NCBI RefSeq assembly: GCF_040939125.1
Contig: NZ_CP162495.1
Location: 2,356,001 to 2,420,000 of the forward strand
Reading direction: 5' to 3'
Length of the DNA: 64,000 nucleotides
Origin: Clostridium sp. BJN0013
Lineage (GTDB): Bacteria; Bacillota; Clostridia; Clostridiales; Clostridiaceae
In this document: in pieces, positions 8,707 through 17,861 of the stretch
Position numbering within the stretch: the first letter of the stretch is position 1
Layout of the letters: each line of letters opens with the position of its first letter
The notes under the pieces: model-generated
Database searches by the model: none
What the model saw: the letters and a program-made list of their open reading frames with translations, nothing else
What the model was told of the DNA's origin: nothing
Made by a program: the position numbers and the translations under genes

Positions 8707-9618
8707 CTAAAACAGTGCCTCTACAAATTCTCTACTTTTAAATTCCTGCAAATCATATATACCTTCTCCCACTCCTATTAATTTTACTGGTATATTTAAC
8801 ATATGCTTTATGGATATAACTATGCCTCCTTTAGCAGTTCCATCTAATTTAGTAAGTATTATACCATCTACAGGGCAAACTTCCATAAACTGCTTAGCCT
8901 GCTGCACTGCATTTTGTCCTGTTGTAGCATCCAGTACAAGAAAAGTTTGCCTATACGCTTCTTTATATTCTCTATCTATTACCCTATTTATTTTTGCAAG
9001 TTCTTCCATTAAATTTTTCTTGTTATGTAATCTGCCAGCTGTATCACAAACTAAAACATCTGCCTTTCTTGCTTTTGATGCCTGAATAGCATCAAAAATA
9101 ACTGCAGCAGGATCCGAACCTGCCTGATGTTTTATTATATCTACTCCTGCCCTTTTACTCCATATTTCCAGTTGTTCTATTGCTGCTGCCCTGAAAGTAT
9201 CTGCTGCAGCCATAATCACCTTATATCCCTCATCCTTTAATCTATAACACATCTTCCCTATGGAAGTAGTCTTTCCCACCCCATTTACACCTATTACGAG
9301 AATTATTTCCGGAGTATTCCTAGGTCTTATACTATTTTCTTCATTTCCCAATATATCCAGTATCACTTCTTTTAAACAATTACTTAAAAGAGATGGCTCC
9401 TTTATCTTTTCTTCTTTTATTTTTTTCTTTAAATTTTCTATAATGTATAATGTAGTTTCCACTCCTATATCACAGGTTATAAGTATTTCTTCTAATTCCT
9501 CATAAAGTTCTTCGTCTATGTTAACTGCCTTACTTAAAAGATCAGTTATCTTTTCCGTTAAATTATTTTTAGTTTTTTCAAGTCCACTTTTTAATTTATC
9601 AAAAAATCCTTTAAACAT
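8707..9618 (-). CDS. ftsY: signal recognition particle receptor FtsY
   Basis: SRP receptor GTPase that docks Ffh-ribosome complexes on the membrane. The NG domain holds G1 GVNGVGKTTSIGKM (near residue 109), VCDTAGRLHNK and the ILTKLDGTAKGG motif, with the terminal SREFVEALF typical of FtsY. At 303 residues it lacks the long acidic A domain of enterobacterial FtsY, as usual in Firmicutes. The N-terminus is amphipathic (FKGFFDKLKSGLEK). It starts 23 bases after the smc stop and is probably in the rnc-smc-ftsY transcript. Confidence 0.97.
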   Translation of the reverse strand: MFKGFFDKLKSGLEKTKNNLTEKITDLLSKAVNIDEELYEELEEILITCDIGVETTLYIIENLKKKIKEEKIKEPSLLSNCLKEVILDILGNEENSIRPRNTPEIILVIGVNGVGKTTSIGKMCYRLKDEGYKVIMAAADTFRAAAIEQLEIWSKRAGVDIIKHQAGSDPAAVIFDAIQASKARKADVLVCDTAGRLHNKKNLMEELAKINRVIDREYKEAYRQTFLVLDATTGQNAVQQAKQFMEVCPVDGIILTKLDGTAKGGIVISIKHMLNIPVKLIGVGEGIYDLQEFKSREFVEALF

Positions 9619-9641
9619 AATATATCTGTCCTTTCCTTATA

Positions 9642-12600
9642 CTATAATTTTAGAGAAATTATTTTTGAAACTCCTTTTTCTTCCATAGTAACTCCATATA
9701 AGATGTCACTTACCTCCATAGTTCCTTTCCTGTGAGTTATTACAATAAATTGAGTATCTCTAGAAAACTTCCTAAGAAATTCTGCATACCGTAATACATT
9801 GGCATCATCTAATGAGGCCTCTATCTCATCCAATATGCAAAAAGGAGTAGGCTTAATTTTGAGCATAGCAAATAAAAGAGCTATGGCAGATAATCCCTTC
9901 TCTCCACCAGACATAAGATTTATATTTTGTAGTTTTTTACCGGGAGGTTGTACTGTTATATCTATGTTTCCAGTAAGTTCATCTCCTTTGGTAAGTATCA
10001 AATCTGCACTTCCCCCTTTAAATAATTCTCTAAAAGTGTCATTAAAATTTCTTCTTAACTTAATAAAATTTTCTTTAAACACTCCTTTCATTTTTTCTGT
10101 CATTGCATCTATTACTTTTTTTAATTCCCCTTTTGATTTTATTAGGTCTTCTCTTTGAAAATTTAAAAAAGTTACCTTTTCCTGCAAATTTTTATACTCT
10201 TCTATTGCACTTAAATTCACCACCCCAAGTTTAGAAATACTGTTTTTTAAATGTACTATTTTACTCTTATATTCTTCTAAATTTTCTATTTGTCCATCGT
10301 ACTCCACGGTTTCATCACGAGTAATATTCATATCTTGTTTTAATTTTAAATATATATTCTCTTTTTGAGAATTTAACCTTGTAAGTTCAAGCTGCGTTTT
10401 ATGAAAGGAGGCCTCTCTTTTATTTATTATAAGTGTTAAACTATCTATTTTATCATTGCTATCACTTATCTTCTGTTTTAATTCAATAATTTTTACATCG
10501 CTTTTTTCTATGTTTTTTTGCATTTCTTCCACATGTTGCTTAAAATCTTTTGATTCTTTTTCATTTGCATGTATTTCAAGTTCATTCTTATGTATAAGTG
10601 CCTTGGAAATTTTAATTTCTTCATTTATAGGCTCATTTTTAGCCTCTATAGTTTTTATTTCTTCATTTAACCTTAATAACTCTCTTTCTATACTTAAAAT
10701 ATTTTCACTAATCTGAGCTCTTTTAACTTTTAAATTCATAAGACTTTCTTTTAAATTTGCAATATACTCTCTACTGTCTTTTAATCCTTCTTCTACTTTT
10801 AAAATATAGTCATCATTTTTAATTTCCTCCTGGGAATAATCTTTTAATTTTTTTTCTTCTTCCTGTAATTTATTTAAGTTAATTTCTTTATTTTTATAAA
10901 GTGCCTTGATTCCTCTATTAGCTATTTCTCTACTTTCTATCAATTTTTTAGTTTCCCTATCTATAGTATCACTTTGCTGCTGTAATTTAGTTAACTCTAT
11001 ATTCTCTAAATATATTTTTTCCTTCAAATCTTCATTTTGCTGGTAAATTTTCTGTCTATCAGCTTTAAGTTTCTTTATATCTTCACTTAAAACCTCTAGA
11101 GTTTTTTTTGTATTTTTTATTTTAACTAAGGTTTCTTCTATTTCTCTTTTTCTGCCTATAATACTATTACTTCTCTTTTGAAAGCTCCCTCCTGTAATAG
11201 CCCCTCCTGAATTTACCACATCACCAGATAAAGTAACTATTTTAAACCTGTATTCTCCCAATCTAGCTATTTCAAAAGCATTATCTATATTTTCACATAT
11301 TATTGTTCTCCCCAATATATATTCTAAAATATCTTTAAATTCCTGACTGTAACTTACTAATTCACTGGCAATTCCAATAAAACCTTTTATATTTTTAAAT
11401 TTATGTAAATTTAAAATTTTTCTCCCTCTAATTGTAGAAATGGGTAAAAAAGTAGCTCTACCCATTTTATTATCTTTAAGATATTTTATAATGGTTTTAG
11501 CTATAATTTCATTTTTAGTTATTATACTGGATATACTGTTCCCCAAAGAAGTTTCTATACAGGTTTCAAATTTTTTCTCCAAACTTATTACTTCTCCTAC
11601 TAAAAAACAACTCTGTGTAGGCACATCCAACTTATGATTTTTTATATTTTCCATAAGTACTTTTACAGTTCTATTATACCCTTCATACTGTTTATGAAAA
11701 TTTACAAGCATTGTATAATTTGCTTCCAATGTACTAAGTATACCATTTAGTTTTTGTAAATTATCTTCTTTATCATTAAATATACTGGTTAATTTTAAAT
11801 TTTCTTTATTATTTTCATCAATTTCACTTTGGTAAACTGATATATTTTCTTTAATGTCAGCAATTTTACCAAATAATTTATTTTTTTCTTCAGAATTTGT
11901 TTTAATGACTTTACTATAATTTTTACAAGAATTTTTTAATTTATCAATTTTTTCTATAATATTTTCCCTATCTTTTTTAATTGAAACAATATTATTCTTT
12001 AACTTTGAAATATTACTAAAATATTGTATTTTATCATCTTTTAACTTTTTACATATATTTTCCCTACCACAAATATGGTCTTCATTTTTTTTTATGTTAT
12101 TTTCATAATCCAATATGCTAACATTAATTTCTTTCTCTTGATTTTTTAATTTTAAAATATTATGATTTTGTAAAGTTATTTCCTCAGATTTTTTAATTTT
12201 ATCATTTTCCATCTGTTTTAATTCTAAATGATTTCTTTTTATATTACTTTCTAAATCCTCTATTTTTTGTTTTAAAAGTTTTATTTTATTCTCTCTCTGA
12301 TGAATTAACTCTCTCCTATTATAATAATCTTTTTTACAGTCAGCAATTTCAGCTATAATATTTTCCATTTTTAAATTGTATTCATTTATGTTATTCTTTA
12401 ATCCCATAAGCTCTAAATCTGATTGTTTATTACTATTAGTTATCTGCTCTATAGAGCTTTCCATTTTGTCTATTCTATGCTGTATTTTTTTCAAGGAATA
12501 TATTAATATTGTTATTTCCTTATCCTTTAGCTCCTCGGATAGCCTTAAAAATTCATCAGCTTTTTTATTTTCCAGTTCAAGGGGCTTTAATCTCTCTTCA

Positions 12601-13193
12601 TAAGTCTGCAGGATATCTTCTATCCTTATTAAATTCACTTCAGTATTTTCCAGCTTTTTCTCTGCCTCTGATCTTCTCCATCTGAATTTAACGATACCTG
12701 CAGCCTCTTCTAAAAGAAGTCTTCTATCCTCCTGTTTACCACTCAGCAGGGCATCTATCCTTCCCTGGCCTATTATGGAATACCCCTCTTTTCCTATACC
12801 TGTATCCATAAAAAGTTCATGTATATTCTTTAGCCTGCACTGCACATTATTTATATAATATTCACTTTCTCCAGACCTATAAAGCCTTCTAGAAACAGTT
12901 ATATTAGAATAATCAAGAGAAAGCTTTTTATCTTCATTATCCAGAGTAAGGGAAACCTGACATAAACCTAGTGGTTTTCTAAATTGTGTACCTGCAAAAA
13001 TAACATCTTCCATCTTGCCTCCCCTTAAAGTTTTTACACTCTGTTCTCCCAATACCCATCTAACTGCATCTGAAATATTACTCTTTCCACTTCCATTTGG
13101 CCCTACTATAGCTGTAATTCCTCCTGTAAATATTAGCTCTGTCTTATCAGCAAAAGACTTAAATCCTTTCATCTCAATAGTTTTCAAAAACAT
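9642..13193 (-). CDS. smc: chromosome segregation protein SMC
   Basis: Condensin ATPase that extrudes DNA loops with ScpA/ScpB. N-terminal Walker A GPNGSGKSNISDAVRWVLG is near residue 32, a long coiled coil follows (roughly 170-500), the hinge is near 510-670 with GGAITGGSF, a second coiled coil runs to about 1020, then the signature LMSGGEKGLSAIALLFA and Walker B FCILDEIEASLDD. About 1183 residues is the normal bacterial length. The ATG at 13193 has GAGGTG 8 bases upstream; a TTG six bases earlier is less likely. Confidence 0.97.
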   Translation of the reverse strand: MFLKTIEMKGFKSFADKTELIFTGGITAIVGPNGSGKSNISDAVRWVLGEQSVKTLRGGKMEDVIFAGTQFRKPLGLCQVSLTLDNEDKKLSLDYSNITVSRRLYRSGESEYYINNVQCRLKNIHELFMDTGIGKEGYSIIGQGRIDALLSGKQEDRRLLLEEAAGIVKFRWRRSEAEKKLENTEVNLIRIEDILQTYEERLKPLELENKKADEFLRLSEELKDKEITILIYSLKKIQHRIDKMESSIEQITNSNKQSDLELMGLKNNINEYNLKMENIIAEIADCKKDYYNRRELIHQRENKIKLLKQKIEDLESNIKRNHLELKQMENDKIKKSEEITLQNHNILKLKNQEKEINVSILDYENNIKKNEDHICGRENICKKLKDDKIQYFSNISKLKNNIVSIKKDRENIIEKIDKLKNSCKNYSKVIKTNSEEKNKLFGKIADIKENISVYQSEIDENNKENLKLTSIFNDKEDNLQKLNGILSTLEANYTMLVNFHKQYEGYNRTVKVLMENIKNHKLDVPTQSCFLVGEVISLEKKFETCIETSLGNSISSIITKNEIIAKTIIKYLKDNKMGRATFLPISTIRGRKILNLHKFKNIKGFIGIASELVSYSQEFKDILEYILGRTIICENIDNAFEIARLGEYRFKIVTLSGDVVNSGGAITGGSFQKRSNSIIGRKREIEETLVKIKNTKKTLEVLSEDIKKLKADRQKIYQQNEDLKEKIYLENIELTKLQQQSDTIDRETKKLIESREIANRGIKALYKNKEINLNKLQEEEKKLKDYSQEEIKNDDYILKVEEGLKDSREYIANLKESLMNLKVKRAQISENILSIERELLRLNEEIKTIEAKNEPINEEIKISKALIHKNELEIHANEKESKDFKQHVEEMQKNIEKSDVKIIELKQKISDSNDKIDSLTLIINKREASFHKTQLELTRLNSQKENIYLKLKQDMNITRDETVEYDGQIENLEEYKSKIVHLKNSISKLGVVNLSAIEEYKNLQEKVTFLNFQREDLIKSKGELKKVIDAMTEKMKGVFKENFIKLRRNFNDTFRELFKGGSADLILTKGDELTGNIDITVQPPGKKLQNINLMSGGEKGLSAIALLFAMLKIKPTPFCILDEIEASLDDANVLRYAEFLRKFSRDTQFIVITHRKGTMEVSDILYGVTMEEKGVSKIISLKL

Positions 13194-13214
13194 AGACAAG
13201 TCACCTCTTATCTA

Positions 13215-13307
13215 TTAAAAAAGTATTGGAAGCAATCCAACTACAAACATAAATACCACTAAAACTATTATTACTTTTAACATCTTATCCCTAGTATTTT
13301 TCTTCAT
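13215..13307 (-). CDS. 30-residue single-helix membrane peptide
   Basis: A short frame not usually called. It has ATG at 13307, a well-placed GGAG 9 bases upstream, and stop TAA at 13215-13217. The peptide begins MKKNTRDKMLK and then runs VIIVLVVFMFVVGLLPILF, that is, a basic cytoplasmic stub and one membrane helix. It fits exactly in the gap between the radical SAM gene and smc, all on the same strand. The strong ribosome binding site and perfect basic-plus-hydrophobic layout argue it is translated. I do not recognise its family with certainty and give no function. Confidence 0.65.
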   Translation of the reverse strand: MKKNTRDKMLKVIIVLVVFMFVVGLLPILF

Positions 13308-13322
13308 GATACTTATCTCCTT

Positions 13323-14396
13323 TTAAAAATTTTTATAATTATTTATTATATAGTCATCCAGCTCTATGTACTCGTTAAAATTTCCCCCAATTATATTCAA
13401 AGTCTCCCTGTTCATTAAAAAATCTTGTACCACTTTTATAGAACAATGAATAAATTTTTCCTTCATATGATTAAAATATTCTTTTTTATTTGCATAAAGT
13501 TTGGAAAGGTCTCTGTTATTTATTCCAATAGTTATTTCTCCTTTATAAGATAAAGGTATATTTTCTTCTATGATGTGATTATAAATTCTACCTTCCACCA
13601 GTTCTCTAAAGGCGGGGTGAAAAGGACCTGCTATAACATCTTTGCCTAAATTTATATTTTCTGTAGGCTGAAGCCCAATCCTTATTACCTTTATTTTATT
13701 AGCCCTTAAAATACAATATAGAATCTTACATATATCTACTGCTTCAGAAAGTTCATATGGTTTATATTGCTTCCTTTTATACATATCTTCCATGACAGTT
13801 CCCTTTATTACTAAAGCCGGGTATATCCTGTATATATCTGGCTTCATACTTATTGAATTCTTTACTGTTTCTATATCCTTTTCAAAAGTATCACAAGGTA
13901 ATCCTACCATAATTTGATGTCCCAGTACAAATCCGTATTTTTTTATAAGATAAGATGCACGTTTTACATCTTCTTTAGAATGTCCTCTTCCTGACTTAAA
14001 AAGTACTTCCCTATCTAAAGATTGTATGCCAAGTTCTATTATATCCACAGAATACTCCTTTAAATTGTCAAGTATACAGCTATCAATATAATCTGGTCTT
14101 GTAGACAGACGAATATAATCTATATCTCTCTTATCTTTATATTCTTTAGCTACCTTTAATAACTCCCTCTGCTTATCTATGGGTATAGCAGTAAAAGTTC
14201 CTCCAAAAAAAGATACCTCCACTTTAGAAGTACTTCTTTTTATAGTTTTTAAATGATTCTCTATAGTTCTTCTTACAAAATTCACATCAACCTCTTGTTT
14301 ATTTCCAGTAATTATAGTTTGATCACAAAAAATACAATTATGAGGACATCCTTCATGAGAAACAAATATAGGTATTATATAGTGCTTATTTTCCAT
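13323..14396 (-). CDS. radical SAM protein with Elp3-like architecture
   Basis: The cluster motif CPHNCIFC (C-x3-C-x2-C) near residue 17 binds the 4Fe-4S cluster that cleaves S-adenosylmethionine. FFGGTFTAIP and the LSTRPDYID stretch match the Elp3/YtqA-like radical SAM group, but no acetyltransferase domain follows, so it is not a full Elp3. 357 residues. It overlaps the 3' end of rnc by 11 bases and is regularly found between rnc and smc in clostridia. The substrate is unknown; a tRNA or rRNA role is only a guess from context. Confidence 0.85.
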   Translation of the reverse strand: MENKHYIIPIFVSHEGCPHNCIFCDQTIITGNKQEVDVNFVRRTIENHLKTIKRSTSKVEVSFFGGTFTAIPIDKQRELLKVAKEYKDKRDIDYIRLSTRPDYIDSCILDNLKEYSVDIIELGIQSLDREVLFKSGRGHSKEDVKRASYLIKKYGFVLGHQIMVGLPCDTFEKDIETVKNSISMKPDIYRIYPALVIKGTVMEDMYKRKQYKPYELSEAVDICKILYCILRANKIKVIRIGLQPTENINLGKDVIAGPFHPAFRELVEGRIYNHIIEENIPLSYKGEITIGINNRDLSKLYANKKEYFNHMKEKFIHCSIKVVQDFLMNRETLNIIGGNFNEYIELDDYIINNYKNF

Positions 14397-15123
14397 CTAT
14401 ATCTATCTCCTTTTTATCACATCCATGTTCAATCTTCAATTTCTTCAAGGCATTGTGGGCTGCATTCTGTTCAGATTCTTTTTTAGTATATCCTACACCG
14501 CTTCCCAGTATATTATTATCTACACATACCTTGGTATAAAATTTTCGTCTATGGGGAGGACCTTCATACTTTATAAGTATATACTGTATATGTATATCTC
14601 CATTTTGCTGCACAATTTCCTGAAGATTAGTCTTATAGTCCAATACTATTTCATTTTTTATAGCTTTTTCTATAATATCTTTAAAATTGTCTATTATAAA
14701 TCGTTTTGTTTTTTCATACCCAGAATCTATATAAATAGCCGCAATAATAGCTTCAACACAATTTGCTAATATTGAAATTCTCTCCCGTCCCCCTGTAATT
14801 TCTTCTCCTTTACTCATCTTTATATATTTACCAATATTCCATTTTTTAGCTACTTCATGTAGAGAATTTTCACAGACTATTAATGCCCTTTTTTTAGTAA
14901 GCTCTCCTTCTGACTTATTCTTATATATTAAAAACAAATATTCAGATATACAAAGCTGCAATACAGAATCTCCTAAAAACTCCATCCTTTCATTGAATTT
15001 TACTCCTTTTTTTCCATTAGCATAGGAACTATGGGTTAATGCTGTATTTATTAACTCTTTATCATTAATGGATATATTTAATGCTTTTTCTAATTCTTCC
15101 AAAAAATTTATTTTTTTCTCCAT
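14386..15123 (-). CDS. rnc: ribonuclease III
   Basis: Cleaves double-stranded RNA in rRNA and mRNA maturation. The signature NERMEFLGDSVLQLCISEYLF is near residue 44, the second acidic site is around CVEAIIAAIYIDSG, and a double-stranded RNA-binding domain runs from about 165 to 235 (NLQEIVQQNG ... GSGVGYTKKESEQNAAHNALKKL). 245 residues. It begins after GGGAGAAA. It overlaps the following radical SAM gene by 11 bases. acpP lies upstream with its own terminator. Confidence 0.96.
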   Translation of the reverse strand: MEKKINFLEELEKALNISINDKELINTALTHSSYANGKKGVKFNERMEFLGDSVLQLCISEYLFLIYKNKSEGELTKKRALIVCENSLHEVAKKWNIGKYIKMSKGEEITGGRERISILANCVEAIIAAIYIDSGYEKTKRFIIDNFKDIIEKAIKNEIVLDYKTNLQEIVQQNGDIHIQYILIKYEGPPHRRKFYTKVCVDNNILGSGVGYTKKESEQNAAHNALKKLKIEHGCDKKEIDIDGK

Positions 15124-15233
15124 TTTATATTTCTCCCTTGAAATATATTCTTCAGTTTGTTAGAAATCCAAATATTGAATTTAATAAACAAATTCAAGAA
15201 TAAATTTACTTTTATTTTAAAAAATCTAAATTT

Positions 15234-15256
15234 AAAGTCCCGTATGAAACGGGACC
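15234..15256 (-). terminator. terminator after acpP
   Basis: Minus strand GTCCCGT, 5-base loop TTCAT, ACGGGAC (15237-15255), followed by TTTAAATTT. A GC-rich perfect 7-bp stem in very AT-rich DNA, 14 bases after the acpP stop. Confidence 0.75.
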
Positions 15257-15268
15257 TATCTTCTGATG

Positions 15269-15502
15269 TTATTCTTCAGTATGAGCTTTTATGTAATCAA
15301 CCACATCTCCTACTACTTTCACCTTTTCCGCTTCTTCATCTGGTATTTCTAAATCAAACTCTGTTTCTACAGCCATTATTAATTCAACTATATCAAGTGA
15401 ATCTGCACCTAAATCGTCAATAAAAGATGATTCCAAGCTTATCTCCTCTGAATCTATACCTAGCTGCTCAGATATTATTTTCTGTATCTTTTCAAAAATC
15501 AT
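15269..15502 (-). CDS. acpP: acyl carrier protein
   Basis: 77-residue carrier of fatty acyl chains on a 4'-phosphopantetheine arm. The attachment serine is in [13 protein letters not shown], the universal DSL motif, and the protein is strongly acidic. The start is ATG at 15502 with GGAGG 8 bases upstream. It has its own promoter and terminator, so it is probably made as a short abundant monocistronic message. plsX is next upstream, linking it to phospholipid synthesis. Confidence 0.97.
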   Translation of the reverse strand: MIFEKIQKIISEQLGIDSEEISLESSFIDDLGADSLDIVELIMAVETEFDLEIPDEEAEKVKVVGDVVDYIKAHTEE

Positions 15503-15533
15503 AATTTTACCTCCAAAAAATTTTTATACATAA

Positions 15534-15562
15534 ATAATATTATATAACTTATATACCGTCAA
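15534..15562 (-). promoter_or_regulatory. promoter of acpP
   Basis: Minus strand TTGACG (15557-15562), 17-base spacer, TATTAT (15534-15539). An alternative TATAAT overlaps nearby with worse spacing. Confidence 0.55.
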
Positions 15563-15643
15563 CAACAACTATGTAATAAATAAACCTACTAATTATTTAT
15601 TACAATATATTTTATTATATTTATAATTATTCTTGCTATAATA

Positions 15644-16651
15644 CTACTCTTTTTCCCTATCATATATTTTTTCTATTTCAAATTTTATTTTATCTATAAC
15701 TTTATTATCATAACATATTACTGCTTGCTTTATTGCATTTTTAAAAGCCTTCCCATTAGAATTCCCGTGTGCTTTTACACATATTCCTCTACAACCTAAA
15801 AAAGCAGATCCTCCATATTCTGAATAGTCTAACTTACTTTTTATCTTTTTAAAAACAGGCTTTAAAAAAATGCCTGCCAGCTTACTTGTAGTTGACTTCA
15901 TAATTTCCTCTTTCACCATATGAATTAAATTTAAAGATACTCCTTCATAGGTTTTTAAAATTGTGTTCCCTACAAATCCATCACAAACTAATATATTTAC
16001 ATCTCCATTTGTAGCCTCTCTAGGTTCTACATTACCCACAAAATTAAAATCCATATCTTTCAAAAGTTTATAGGTGTTTTTGGTCAATTCATTGCCTTTT
16101 TCTTCTTCTGCTCCTATATTTATCAGGCCTATGGAAGGTTCTTTTATTTTAAGTACATTTTCAAAATATATTTTTCCCATAAGCGAAAACTGTAAAAGAT
16201 AATGGGGCTTACAATCCACATTAGCTCCTGTATCTATAATCATAAAAGCTCCATTTTTACCTGGTATCATAGGCGCCAGTGCTACTCTTTCTATTCCTTT
16301 AATTCTTCCTATAATCAAAGTTGCACCAGCCATAAGAGCCCCGGTACTTCCTGCAGATATAGCTGCATCTGCCTTTCCCTCTTTCACAAGTTGAAGAGCC
16401 TTGACTAAACTAGAATCTTTTTTTCTCCTTACTGCCATTACTGGAGGTTCTAAAGTAGTTACAACTTCTCTAGTATCTAAAATGCGTATTTTTTCTTTTT
16501 CATATTCATATTTTTTTAATTCTGCTTCAATAAGTTCTTTTTTTCCCGTTATAATTATATTTATATCCCGTTCTTTAACTGCCTCAACTACACCTTCTAC
16601 TACTGCATAAGGTGCAAAGTCTCCTCCCATGCCATCCACAGCAATTATCAT
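15644..16651 (-). CDS. plsX: phosphate acyltransferase PlsX
   Basis: Makes acyl-phosphate from acyl-ACP, the first step of phosphatidic acid synthesis with PlsY. The start [14 protein letters not shown] is diagnostic; [15 protein letters not shown] and [12 protein letters not shown] follow. 335 residues, normal size. Located between rpmF and acpP. Many Firmicutes have fapR immediately before plsX; no fapR gene is present here, and I could not identify a clear FapR operator in the 217-base upstream gap. Confidence 0.96.
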   Translation of the reverse strand: MIIAVDGMGGDFAPYAVVEGVVEAVKERDINIIITGKKELIEAELKKYEYEKEKIRILDTREVVTTLEPPVMAVRRKKDSSLVKALQLVKEGKADAAISAGSTGALMAGATLIIGRIKGIERVALAPMIPGKNGAFMIIDTGANVDCKPHYLLQFSLMGKIYFENVLKIKEPSIGLINIGAEEEKGNELTKNTYKLLKDMDFNFVGNVEPREATNGDVNILVCDGFVGNTILKTYEGVSLNLIHMVKEEIMKSTTSKLAGIFLKPVFKKIKSKLDYSEYGGSAFLGCRGICVKAHGNSNGKAFKNAIKQAVICYDNKVIDKIKFEIEKIYDREKE

Positions 16652-16776
16652 AATTTTATTTCACATCCTTAAATGTTAGTAGTATAAATAATTTAATTTT
16701 CAGATATTATTTGGAACTAAAATTAAATATTAACATTATACCATAAGATAATTTTACTTGGAACATGTTAAATTAT

Positions 16777-16838
16777 AAAAAGCCCATCAAATTGTTTTAT
16801 CACAGTAAATTATAAATAAAATAAAACAACAGGATGGG
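16777..16838 (-). terminator. terminator after rpmF
   Basis: Minus strand CCCATC...GATGGG (16833-16838 with 16783-16788) with an extra inner pairing TTGTTTTAT/ATAAAACAA, followed by CTTTTTA. The stem is long with an internal bulge. Confidence 0.65.
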
Positions 16839-16868
16839 ATTCTTATGTAAGATTTATTAGCAGTTTTA

Positions 16869-17051
16869 CTAATTTTCAGTTAAAACAACTTCTTTACCTT
16901 TATAATATCCGCAAATCTTGCACACTCTATGGGCAAGCTTCATTTCATGACACTGAGGGCACTCTACTAGTTGTGGCGCACTTAACTTAAAAGTTTGTGC
17001 TCTTCTTGAGTCCCTTCTTGCTCTTGAGAATTTTCTGGCTGGATTTCCCAC
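16869..17051 (-). CDS. rpmF: 50S ribosomal protein L32
   Basis: 60 residues starting at the GTG at 17051 ([21 protein letters not shown]), because AAGGAGGTG lies just before it and the upstream GTG is part of that site. The C-terminal half has a zinc ribbon, CPQC...CKIC, so this is the zinc-binding C+ form of L32. It follows yceD by 13 bases, the universal yceD-rpmF pair, and ends at a terminator. Confidence 0.95.
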   Translation of the reverse strand: MGNPARKFSRARRDSRRAQTFKLSAPQLVECPQCHEMKLAHRVCKICGYYKGKEVVLTEN

Positions 17052-17064
17052 AGTAAACACCTCC

Positions 17065-17568
17065 TTAATCAGTGAAGAACATATCCTCTAGCTTTGCTAA
17101 TCTTGGATCAATATCATGGCTTTTACATTGGCATTTGAACTTATTTAAATTAGTGCCGCACTGTTGACATAACCCTTTACAATTCTGTTTGCAAAGCTTT
17201 TTTATTGGTAAACTCAATATAATGTTATTTTGTATTATTTGTGTAATATCTATAACATTATCCTCTATAAATATGATTTCATCATCTTCATCTTCTTTGT
17301 AAACATTTGTAAGTTTTTCAACAATTGTAATATTCAATTCATAGGGGAATTTTTCAATACACCTTGAGCAGCTAAGCTCTAATATTCCTTGGATTTCTCC
17401 CTTTAATGTAAAATCATTTTCTACTTTACTTAAAATCCCAACAAAACTTATGGGCTGTAATAATTCAATATATTCTATACCATCATAAAGCCCATTTTCT
17501 TGTATTATAAGATTGAGTTTTTTTTCAGCTTTTTTTTCTTTCAATAATTCTGATATATTTAGTTCCAC
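17065..17568 (-). CDS. yceD: YceD / DUF177 family protein
   Basis: About 167 residues. It has the conserved [12 protein letters not shown] near the middle and a C-terminal cluster [17 protein letters not shown], the DUF177 signature. In bacteria and plastids this family is tied to 23S rRNA accumulation, consistent with always preceding rpmF. The GTG at 17568 is preferred because GAGGTG lies about 6 bases before it; the first in-frame GTG (17577) is part of that site. Confidence 0.88.
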   Translation of the reverse strand: MELNISELLKEKKAEKKLNLIIQENGLYDGIEYIELLQPISFVGILSKVENDFTLKGEIQGILELSCSRCIEKFPYELNITIVEKLTNVYKEDEDDEIIFIEDNVIDITQIIQNNIILSLPIKKLCKQNCKGLCQQCGTNLNKFKCQCKSHDIDPRLAKLEDMFFTD

Positions 17569-17599
17569 AATACTCACCTCTATACATTAGCCACAACTA

Positions 17600-17628
17600 A
17601 TTATATAAAGGTAACCTTAAAAAGTCAA
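17600..17628 (-). promoter_or_regulatory. sigma-A promoter of yceD-rpmF
   Basis: Minus strand TTGACT (17623-17628), 17-base spacer, TATAAT (17600-17605). Near-consensus and correctly placed about 30 bases before the start. Confidence 0.75.
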
Positions 17629-17706
17629 GTTATTATTCTAATATTAGATAATAACAGAATAAACTAAGATTTACCCTGTTAATATCTTCATTAACTTGTT
17701 TTATTT

Positions 17707-17844
17707 GAACGCTGCCATTAACTGCAATTTTCTTCAAAGTGGAAGATAAGTATTGCTACACACATTTTTATAAGTTCTTCCAAGGTTCAGATGGAGAAAA
17801 GAATTCCTCATGAACAAACTCCATCCGAACCCCTGAATCACTAG
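17707..17844 (+). repeat. dispersed structured repeat, copy B
   Basis: Diverged long copy. It keeps CTTCAAAGTGGAAGATAAG, TAAGTTCTTC and the hairpin AAGGTTCAGATGGAG ... CTCCATCCGAACC, then TGAATCACT. The family is defined at 22542-22681. Here it is on the plus strand, antisense to ackA and yceD, in the gap between them. It occupies the region where an ackA terminator would be expected. Confidence 0.75.
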
Positions 17845-17861
17845 ATTGCCTTAAAAACCTA

